Of a DNA stretch of 64,000 nt, positions 57,534 through 64,000 are shown in pieces. This stretch comes from BJHL01 sp040378885. Lineage in GTDB: Bacteria; Planctomycetota; Phycisphaerae; Phycisphaerales; UBA1924. A program made the translations under genes and the position numbers. Where the stretch lies: assembly GCA_046316615.1 (NCBI GenBank), contig JBKDAN010000016.1, positions 166,422 through 230,421 of the forward strand, read 5' to 3'. The notes beneath the pieces are model-generated. The model saw nothing but the letters and a program-made list of their open reading frames with translations, did no database searches and had not been told where the DNA came from. Position 1 is the first letter of the stretch. Every line of letters starts with the position of its first letter.

Positions 57534-58352
57534 ATGCAAACACTGACCGCCAGCATCACCTCGCAAACAGAGTTGGATCGCATGCAACACATGCTCGAAA
57601 GCTGTTCCGCTCTCACGCAAGCCATTGGCAAGCTCCCCGCTGTGCCTACGCCTGATTGGTGCGACCGGGCAGCTCTTGCCATCGCCGCCGTTCTTCCACA
57701 TGCCGATGTCGCTGTGCTGCTCGCCGATATGGGCGATGCTGGCCGCCTGCGTGATGTGCTTTCCGTCGGCGCCGCTGCCACACGAAATGGGCAGACTGCT
57801 CGCGATGAAGCCCTCGACCTCCGCGTGCGTGTTGAAGCATTGACCGGAATCCCTTGGGCTCCCGATGGTGCCCGTATCCCCAGCGACGGTGATGTCGCTT
57901 CCGCGGCGTACGCCCGCGCCGACATGCACGGCATGCCTCACGCTAGTTACTTGCATATCCCCGCAATTGGTTCCCTCATCGCGACCGCCGCAACGCTCTC
58001 GCAAGCCAATCGCGTTCGCAAGATCATCACCTACGTCGTGCTGCCCGCTTCAGCCAATGAATCCTTCGAGAGCATGATGGTCGTCCGCCTCGGCACCACC
58101 CTCCTCGCCAAGCTCGCCGCCGTCGCCATCGGCTCCGGCCCCGAGTCCATCCAGTGGCTCACGCATCGCGAGCAGGAAGTCCTCGACCAACTTGTGCTGG
58201 GTCACAGCGTGAAGGAAATCAGCGAGATCCTGGGCCGCAGTCCTCACACTATTCACGATCACGTGAAGAGCCTGCACCGCAAGCTCAACGCCAACTCACG
58301 CGGCGAACTGGTCGCCAAGGCTTTGGGCCACATTCCGCCCGCTCAGCACTGA
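57534..58352 (+). CDS. LuxR-family transcriptional regulator
   Basis: 272 aa. GAF-like sensory N-terminal half (about 20-195) without recognised ligand residues, and a LuxR-type HTH at about 208-265 (LTHREQEVLDQLVLGHSVKEISEILGRSPHTIHDHVKSLHRKL in pieces) with the conserved Glu, Val and Ile pattern. Not a response regulator: no phospho-Asp. Target unknown. Confidence 0.88.
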   Translation: MQTLTASITSQTELDRMQHMLESCSALTQAIGKLPAVPTPDWCDRAALAIAAVLPHADVAVLLADMGDAGRLRDVLSVGAAATRNGQTARDEALDLRVRVEALTGIPWAPDGARIPSDGDVASAAYARADMHGMPHASYLHIPAIGSLIATAATLSQANRVRKIITYVVLPASANESFESMMVVRLGTTLLAKLAAVAIGSGPESIQWLTHREQEVLDQLVLGHSVKEISEILGRSPHTIHDHVKSLHRKLNANSRGELVAKALGHIPPAQH

Positions 58353-58407
58353 GGCTCCCGGCCGTGCATCATCGCACGCCGCGCATTGCATATCGCACCT
58401 CGCGCGT

Positions 58408-59001
58408 TCATTCCGCCTTCGCGGCCCGCTGCTCAATCAGCTTCGCGAGCCGGGCCGCCAGCGCATCATCGCGACGCACCACCACGGTGTACACACCCGC
58501 CTGTCCTCGCGCCTCCGCTTGCGGATCAATCGTCTGCGTCGTCAGTCCCACAATCTGACTTGGCCGCACATGCGCCGATTGCGTGCGCTCGACCGCGACC
58601 GTCACCACACCGCGCACACGCGCGCCGCCTTCGTTCTCCACAAACTCCACGCGCACCCGCCGCGCCTGCTGGTGCAGCAGATCTTCCACTTCATCACTCG
58701 CGCTGCTCTGCACGGTCTCCCACGGCGCAATCAGCCCCGCCGCCGGCTGCGAAGTCGTGGTGATCACACCCGCCTGCGCATCCACGCGATCCAGCGTGAA
58801 TCGCTGCTCACGCAGCACCAGTCGCGCCGCATCAAACGTTTTCTCGTAAGCGCCATCAGCGACGGCAAATCGTCCGTCGCCGCTCGCCGTGCTCTGACAC
58901 GCACCCAGCCCCGTCGCTGCCACGCACAGCGCAGCCAGCAAAACGCGCCGCACCAGTGTCCGCGTATCACCACGCCTTGCCGCAACACGCATCTGCATCA
59001 T
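58408..59001 (-). CDS. predicted lipoprotein
   Basis: 197 aa. Signal with lipobox GLGAC (Cys35), then an alpha/beta domain, EKTFDAARLVLREQRFTLDRVDAQAGVITTT. The early Arg-rich stretch (ARRGDTRTLVRR) precedes the hydrophobic core, so the true start may be the second ATG. It resembles small DUF-type envelope lipoproteins. Function unknown. Confidence 0.75.
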   Translation of the reverse strand: MMQMRVAARRGDTRTLVRRVLLAALCVAATGLGACQSTASGDGRFAVADGAYEKTFDAARLVLREQRFTLDRVDAQAGVITTTSQPAAGLIAPWETVQSSASDEVEDLLHQQARRVRVEFVENEGGARVRGVVTVAVERTQSAHVRPSQIVGLTTQTIDPQAEARGQAGVYTVVVRRDDALAARLAKLIEQRAAKAE

Positions 59002-59025
59002 GCGCGAGGTTAGCCCGCTCCCCGC

Positions 59026-60516
59026 TCACGCCACGTCCGCCTGCGCCCGCAGCAGCTCCCACAACCCTCGCACATGTTCCTCCCGCGTCATCGTCGCACC
59101 GATCGACACGCGCAGCACCACGCGCGACCCCGTCACTTCCCCGCGCTCGTCAAAAACCGGCAGCGTCGTATGCGTCAAATACGCCGCGCCGCTCGCATTG
59201 ATCGCATCCATCGCCCGCTTCGTCCGCGCGTCCGCCTGTGCGTCGCTCTCCCCGCTCCGCGCCCTCAGCCGCAGACAGACCAGGTTCATCGTCCGCGGCG
59301 CAGCCATCTCAAATCGCTCATCGGCCTGCACCCACCCCTCTAGCAGCTCCGCCAGCCGCATGTGCTCTCGGATATACCCCCGCAGCCCCGCGAGCCCGTA
59401 GTGCCGCATCACGAACCACAACTTGAGACTCCGAAATCTCCGCCCGAGCGGCACGTGCCAATCGCGATAATCAAACACCGCGCCCGAATCGCTCGCCGCA
59501 TTCCGCAAGTACTCCGGCGTGATGCTCATGCTGCCGATCAGACTCGCGCGATCGCGCGTCCAGAAGCAATCGCAATCAAAGTTCGTCAGCAGCCACTTGT
59601 GCGGATTGAAACAAAAGCTCTCCGCCTGCTCCACCCCGCGCAGCCACGACTGATACTCCGGACACACGCACGCCGCCCCCGCATGTGCCGCGTCCACGTG
59701 CAACCACGCATCCCGCGCACCCGCCGCGTCGATCACCCGCGCAATGGCATCAACATCATCAATCGCCGTGCAACTGGTCGTCCCCACGCTCGCGCACACA
59801 AACGCCGGCGTCAATCCCGCCGCGATATCCGCCCGCATCGCCGCTTCCAGTGCATCAGTGCGCATCCGAAACGCCCGATCCACCCCAATCAGTCTCACAC
59901 GGCTGCGATCTTCCGGTCCCGTCGCGATCCCCGCGATTATCGCAGCCTTCACAATGCTCGAGTGCGCCTGCGTCGACGTATATACGCACAAATCCCGCGG
60001 CTGCCTTCCCCGTTGCACACACCGGTGCCGCGCCGCCACCAGCGCAGCGAGCGCCGCCTCACTCGCGGTCCCTTGAATCACCCCGCCGCCATTCGCGCTC
60101 GTGCTCAAGAACGAGTCCGGCAATCCCACCGCCCGTCCCAGCCAATCTAGCACGCGCGTCTCAATCTCTGTGCACGCCGGACTCGTCGCCCACAACATGC
60201 CCTGCACGCCCAGCCCCGCGCTCAGCATCTCGCCCAGCACCGCCGGCCCCGACACATTCGCCGGAAAGAACGCGTAGAAGTTCGGATGCTGCCAGTGCGT
60301 CAGCCCGGGCATGATCACCCGCTCAATATCCGCGAACATCGCCTCCCACGCCTCGCCATGCTCGGGCGCACGCTCCGGCAGCTTGCTCGCAATCTCCCCC
60401 GGCTTCACGCGCGAAAGCACAGGCACACCCTCCGGCTCGCGCTCCAGCCGCTCCCAATACGCCGCGATCTCGTCCACCATCCGATACCCCAGCGCGCGAA
60501 ACTCACTCGTCTTCAT
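59026..60516 (-). CDS. group II PLP-dependent aromatic amino acid decarboxylase family
   Basis: 496 aa. Starts MKTSEFRALGYRMVDEIAAYWERLE. HWQHPNFYAFFPAN, TEIETRVLDWLGRAVG, GGGVIQGTASEAALAAL, HVDAAHAG (PLP-ring Asp) and NPHKWLLTNFDCD with the PLP-lysine are all intact. Decarboxylates an aromatic L-amino acid (tyrosine, tryptophan or DOPA-type). Substrate cannot be fixed from sequence alone. Downstream of a DUF4239 gene in the same direction. Confidence 0.94.
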   Translation of the reverse strand: MKTSEFRALGYRMVDEIAAYWERLEREPEGVPVLSRVKPGEIASKLPERAPEHGEAWEAMFADIERVIMPGLTHWQHPNFYAFFPANVSGPAVLGEMLSAGLGVQGMLWATSPACTEIETRVLDWLGRAVGLPDSFLSTSANGGGVIQGTASEAALAALVAARHRCVQRGRQPRDLCVYTSTQAHSSIVKAAIIAGIATGPEDRSRVRLIGVDRAFRMRTDALEAAMRADIAAGLTPAFVCASVGTTSCTAIDDVDAIARVIDAAGARDAWLHVDAAHAGAACVCPEYQSWLRGVEQAESFCFNPHKWLLTNFDCDCFWTRDRASLIGSMSITPEYLRNAASDSGAVFDYRDWHVPLGRRFRSLKLWFVMRHYGLAGLRGYIREHMRLAELLEGWVQADERFEMAAPRTMNLVCLRLRARSGESDAQADARTKRAMDAINASGAAYLTHTTLPVFDERGEVTGSRVVLRVSIGATMTREEHVRGLWELLRAQADVA

Positions 60517-60546
60517 GCACTGTTGTATCAGTCCACGCCCGTCCCG

Positions 60547-61299
60547 TCACCGCGACGTCACGATCTCCGCGAGAACCACACGCAGCGGCCCATCATCAAT
60601 GCGGATCAGTCCATACCGCGGATAATCCAAATCAAGCACCACCCACAGCACCGCCGCCATAAGCCCCACCAGGGCCAGCGCAGGCGGCACCAGCGACTTT
60701 CGCCCACCCGCCATCCCATATCCAATCGTCCCCACGCTCAGCGATGCGCACGTCAGCAGCGTCAGCATGATCAGCGTCGGCAAGTGACGCTTGCCCGCCG
60801 CCACCCGCGCGGCACGCACATCCATCAGTTCATTCACCGCCGGCACGATCAGCATCGCCATCGCGGGCTGCTGCTGTGCCCACGCCTGCGCATCCTGCCA
60901 CAACATCTGTTCCAGTTTCGCCAGCCGTTCCTGCGCCGCATCCACCTCGCGCTGCCTGCCTGCGTCCAGCGTCCCTGCCATCACATCCGCATACTCGCGC
61001 AGCGTCGTCCGCATCGATTCCCCATGCGATGGCGACAACTGCGTGCGCAGGTAGAGCGTGCTCAGCGCGTTTGCCTGCCGCACGATCAGTTCCTCTCGCG
61101 CCGCAAAGCGCGACATCGCCCCCGAAAACGAAAATCCCAGCAACAGTCCCATCACGCCCAGCGTCGCGCCCTGCACCACGCCCAACTGCGGATGTTCGTC
61201 CGGATGCCGCTTCCCCAGCCTGCGTCCCATCGCAAACGCGGTGGCAAGCAGCAGCACCAGTCCCATTGCGAACCCCAACTCAATCGCCACGATGCTCAT
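60547..61299 (-). CDS. DUF4239-like membrane protein
   Basis: 250 aa from ATG 61299. Helices at the N-terminus (IELGFAMGLVLLLATAFAMG), GVMGLLLGFSFSGAMSRFAAREELIV (family-like) and two C-terminal helices (LIMLTLLTCASLSVGTIGYG and PPALALVGLMAAVLWVVLDLDYPRYG). Family with bestrophin-like features, function unclear. Possibly an operon with the decarboxylase gene (30-base gap). Confidence 0.8.
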   Translation of the reverse strand: MSIVAIELGFAMGLVLLLATAFAMGRRLGKRHPDEHPQLGVVQGATLGVMGLLLGFSFSGAMSRFAAREELIVRQANALSTLYLRTQLSPSHGESMRTTLREYADVMAGTLDAGRQREVDAAQERLAKLEQMLWQDAQAWAQQQPAMAMLIVPAVNELMDVRAARVAAGKRHLPTLIMLTLLTCASLSVGTIGYGMAGGRKSLVPPALALVGLMAAVLWVVLDLDYPRYGLIRIDDGPLRVVLAEIVTSR

Positions 61300-61359
61300 G
61301 CGATCATCATACTGCAAATCCGTGGCAGCCCCAGCGCTCAGCGCCCCTAGCCTGCGAAC

Positions 61360-62004
61360 GTGTCAGCGCCGCTCGCTCCTGCATCCTTCAAACGCTCCCT
61401 GCGCGTGGCCCTCGCCATGCTCGCGCTGCTCGCCTGCGCCCTCGTCGCCTTCGCGTACACACGCTCTCAGAGCGAACCGCAGTGGTGGTCCGAGCAATCC
61501 GCGCCCACTTCCGCGCAGCAGGCCGAGTCTTTCGAACACGCCCTCCTCGCCCAGCTCACCCGCGTTCGCGATAATGGCGACCCTTGGTCCGCCGCCCTCA
61601 GTGAGTCCGATCTCAACGCCTGGCTCGCCCATCGCCTCTCGCCCTGGCTCACAAACCGCGGCCTCGCATCGCCACTGCCCGCTAGCGCCACCCTCCGCGT
61701 CCGCCTCCACGCGAACCAGCTCTTGCTGGGCGTCCGAACACCCGACGCCCTCCTGTGGATCGCCGCTCGTCCAACCATCCGCGACAATCGCGTTCACCTT
61801 GACCCGCTCGAAGCGGGAGTCGGAAACCTCGCCGTCCCCGCATGGGTGCTCCGCTCAAAGCTCTCCTCCGACATTAACAATTTGCTCGCCCAGGGCCTTC
61901 CCGCCGCAGCTGCCATCGATCGCGCCCGCGCAGCCCAGTTGCAGGAACTCACCTGCCAGCCACACGAACTGGTTATCACCGTGCAAACCATCCCACGTCC
62001 ATAG
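61360..62004 (+). CDS. hypothetical membrane-anchored protein
   Basis: 214 aa starting at GTG 61360, divergent from the DUF4239 gene. One N-terminal membrane anchor (LRVALAMLALLACALVAFAY), then a soluble part (SDLNAWLAHRLSPWLTNRG, LRVRLHANQLLLGVRTPDALLWIAARPTI). No family recognised. Confidence 0.7.
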   Translation: MSAPLAPASFKRSLRVALAMLALLACALVAFAYTRSQSEPQWWSEQSAPTSAQQAESFEHALLAQLTRVRDNGDPWSAALSESDLNAWLAHRLSPWLTNRGLASPLPASATLRVRLHANQLLLGVRTPDALLWIAARPTIRDNRVHLDPLEAGVGNLAVPAWVLRSKLSSDINNLLAQGLPAAAAIDRARAAQLQELTCQPHELVITVQTIPRP

Positions 62005-62428
62005 GGCTTCCCGTTCTCGGACCGAACGTGTTGTAAATGCCTCAACAGAATCAGGTTATGACGAGCAAATCCTGTGTTAAGAGCCTGTGAATAGCCGCCC
62101 TCTCCATTGACTGCTTCGCCGTTCTCACTACCCTATGGGCGGAGTCGAGTGGTGAGAGATCACACCTCGGAGATCGCCTAGGACGGGCGCAAACATGCCG
62201 CACGCACACGGGGGCTGCCCTGCCGGTTCGTCAAACCGCGCATCAGTCCGCGTGCGAAAGCTGCCGACCGAGTCAAGCATCGCTTGGCCCGTGCGCGGTC
62301 AGTCTCGATGCATGTTTGCCCGCGCAGCCTCTGCGCTCTTCGGCACTCACTCCACGGTCAGGTCTTAATCACTTTCAAGGTGTCAGTGAATTCAGTGTGT
62401 CGGTCAGTTCTGTCCCAAGGAGCATTTC
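62005..62428. other. 424-base intergenic region with a predicted structured element
   Basis: Upstream of the lamin-tail protein. An inverted repeat encloses 62189-62319 (next entry). The final part holds AAGGAG before the ATG. TCGGTCAGT is repeated. No gene seen. Confidence 0.5.
62189..62319 (+). other. possible structured 5' leader or small RNA
   Basis: Perfect 10-bp closing pair GCAAACATGC / GCATGTTTGC 111 bases apart, with further possible pairs inside (CGCACACGGG against CCCGTGCG). Does not match a riboswitch I know. It lies 110 bases upstream of the lamin-tail gene. Confidence 0.3.
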
Positions 62429-64000
62429 ATGAAGACGACGATTGCATGTATGGTCGCCCTCGCCGGTCTGGCGTCGGCCGCTGAAGCCCAGGTCCGTGTC
62501 AGCCAGATCTTCGGCGCGGGCGGCGCTGCCGCGGGTAACTTCGGTTGCCCCGCGTACAGCCACGATTACGTCGAACTCTTCAACGCTGGCACCAGCGCCG
62601 TTGACATCAGCGGCTGGCGCCTCCAGTACGCCAGCGCCACCGGCAACTTCAGCAGCAGCAACAACCGCGTCACGCTGCCTGCCGGCGCGACCATTCAGGC
62701 GAAGGGCTACTACCTCGTCCAGCTCAATACCGCCTCCGTAACCACCGTTGTCGGCTGCGCCTACCTCCCCGTCCCCGCTGACTTCGTCGGCGCCGGCAAC
62801 GGCGGCAGCGCCACCAGCATCGGGGCGAGCGCCACCGCGGGCAAGCTCGTCCTCATCGACGCAACCGCACCCCTGCTCACCTCGGGCATCGCTGCTAACT
62901 GCGTCACCAGCGGCGCCGGCATCGTCGACTTCGTCGGCTACGGCAACGGCATCGACGGCACCACTCTCACCACCTGCGCCGAAGGCACCGGTCCCACCAT
63001 CGCCATCGGTAACCAGTTCGCCGCTTTCCGTCTCCTCGACGGCTGCCGCGACAACAACAACAACAGCGGCGACTTCACTCGCAGCGCTCCCGCTCCCCGC
63101 AACGCCGCCAGCCCCATCAATGACTGCACGGGCATCATTGACTGCGACAGCAACGGCGTGAACGACGTCACCCAGATCAACGCCAACGGCGGCGTCGGTG
63201 GCATCGGCGGCTCCCTCGACTGCAACAACAACGGCCAGCTCGACGCCTGCGAAATCAACACGGCTGGCGGCATCAACGGTCAGGGCGGCAGCCTCGACTG
63301 CGACGCCAACTTCGTCCTCGACTCCTGCCAGATCGCCGGCAACGCGGCCCTCGACTGCAACGCCAACGGCAGCCTCGACTCCTGCGAAATTCTCACGACG
63401 CCCGCTCTCGACAGCTGCAACAACAACGGCCTGCTCGACAGCTGCGAAACCCCCGGCCCCGGCCAGGACTGCAACAACAACAACGTCATCGACTGCTTCG
63501 ACCTCAAGTCCGGCCAGTTGACCGACGTTGATGCCAACGGCACACCCGACGCTTGCGAAGGCGCAATCGTCGTCGAAGCCGCTATCAACGCCACCGTCCA
63601 AGGCGCTGGCGTCCGCCAGGCCACCAACGGCAACAACTTCTTCAACGTCCAGGGCACTGCCGGCGGCACCAACGCCAGCTACGGCGCCCTCCGTTGGAGC
63701 AACGCTGACCTCGGCAACGCCAACCCCCTCCGCGTCTACCTGTTCATCCAGCAGAGCAACGCGGCCTTCACCAACGGCGGCAGCGCGAGCGACATCGAAC
63801 TCGCCCACAGCGACAACGACGCCCTCGATATCAGCGTCCCCGTCAGCCCCGCTACCAACCCCACGTCGCTCAACAACTTCGCGACCGACCACGCGGCTCG
63901 CCTCGCCATCACCACCTACGACTTCACTCAAGGCGCCAACCCCGGCGTCTTCGGTGACACCACTGGCAGCGGCACGACCGAAGCCTACAAGCTCTTCGAC
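62429..64000 (+). CDS. secreted lamin-tail-domain protein with Asp/Asn repeats, partial (C-terminus outside window)
   Basis: 524 codons open to the window edge, starting at ATG 62429 with AAGGAG 5 bases upstream. Signal peptide KTTIACMVALAGLASAAEA. An LTD-type domain (VRVSQIFGAGG, YVELFNAGTSAVDISGWRLQYAS, 20-175), then seven calcium-type short repeats (DCNNNGQLDACE, DCDANFVLDSC, DCNANGSLDSCE and others) to about 370, and a second beta domain. By analogy with neighbours a dockerin-like tail may lie beyond the window. Confidence 0.9.
   Translation, partial: MKTTIACMVALAGLASAAEAQVRVSQIFGAGGAAAGNFGCPAYSHDYVELFNAGTSAVDISGWRLQYASATGNFSSSNNRVTLPAGATIQAKGYYLVQLNTASVTTVVGCAYLPVPADFVGAGNGGSATSIGASATAGKLVLIDATAPLLTSGIAANCVTSGAGIVDFVGYGNGIDGTTLTTCAEGTGPTIAIGNQFAAFRLLDGCRDNNNNSGDFTRSAPAPRNAASPINDCTGIIDCDSNGVNDVTQINANGGVGGIGGSLDCNNNGQLDACEINTAGGINGQGGSLDCDANFVLDSCQIAGNAALDCNANGSLDSCEILTTPALDSCNNNGLLDSCETPGPGQDCNNNNVIDCFDLKSGQLTDVDANGTPDACEGAIVVEAAINATVQGAGVRQATNGNNFFNVQGTAGGTNASYGALRWSNADLGNANPLRVYLFIQQSNAAFTNGGSASDIELAHSDNDALDISVPVSPATNPTSLNNFATDHAARLAITTYDFTQGANPGVFGDTTGSGTTEAYKLFD

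Noticed and set aside
62189..62319. c-di-GMP or other known riboswitch
   Set aside because: The purine-rich conserved core sequences of known riboswitch classes are not present.
62375..63931. 518-aa minus-strand open frame
   Set aside because: Val/Ala/Gly/Asp-only composition and antisense to the lamin-tail protein with signal peptide and calcium-type repeats.
1..64000. CRISPR array or complete prophage
   Set aside because: No regularly spaced identical repeats and no phage structural or integrase genes seen.

Overview
The window looks like a chromosomal segment of a planctomycete, most likely of the Phycisphaerae type. DNA is GC-rich, and five complete secreted proteins end in two copies of the motif (C/S)xxIDFNNN-G/Q-VFPEDQDVxDFFxVLAGG-xC, the 'GC-type' dockerin-like tail I associate with that group. 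Other marks are type II secretion genes, a GroEL with an unusual His/Asp tail, and several promoters lying almost on top of start codons. This assignment is inference. No rRNA, canonical tRNA or CRISPR was found.

Layout. 0-4.7 kb: partial alpha/beta hydrolase, di-haem peroxidase and S8 protease, both of the latter with dockerin tails. 4.75-13.5 kb: an RNA-repair and RNA quality-control island (below). 13.5-27.6 kb: NrdR, a PQQ-dehydrogenase-like secreted protein, an MBL hydrolase, an HTH-receiver protein with an HDOD-histidine kinase, cysteine dioxygenase, a NeuD-type acetyltransferase, LptB with a PEGA lipoprotein, and a porin. 27.9-39.5 kb: LON-domain protein, GspD and GspE, two solute-binding proteins, another dockerin protein. 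39.5-44.6 kb: accessory segment with a large predicted STAND-type NTPase, bracketed by two paralogous small proteins in opposite orientation and rich in palindromes and low-complexity DNA. 44.6-64 kb: groES-orf-groEL, receiver-like protein, RmuC, DUF2339 protein, dockerin beta-propeller, FAD oxidoreductase, LuxR regulator, PLP decarboxylase, membrane proteins and a partial lamin-tail-domain secreted protein.

The outstanding feature is 5.9-13.5 kb. A sigma-54 promoter with a near-perfect consensus (10598-10614, minus strand) sits between rtcR (CARF-type sensor plus sigma-54 activator AAA domain) and a minus-strand operon. The operon encodes a Ro60/Rsr protein split into two cistrons, then an array of at least seven (probably eight) Y-RNA-like elements in 1.2 kb, then RtcB RNA ligase. 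Each Y element has a long closing stem, a recurring 5' CGAATGC and 3' TTGTCG-like element, and a second stem with compensatory changes. Five enclose a tRNA-like module with T-loop and D-loop sequences but in circularly permuted order, the acceptor-stem equivalent usually being closed by a short loop, often GNRA. RtcA follows rtcR on the plus strand. The predicted logic is that damaged RNA is sensed by RtcR, sigma-54 transcription is switched on, and Ro60, tRNA-mimicking Y RNAs and RNA ligase are produced together. Ro60, RtcBA, RtcR and bacterial Y RNAs with tRNA-like domains are known individually. The split Ro60, the size of the array and the presence of two different permutation types in one array are what look new.
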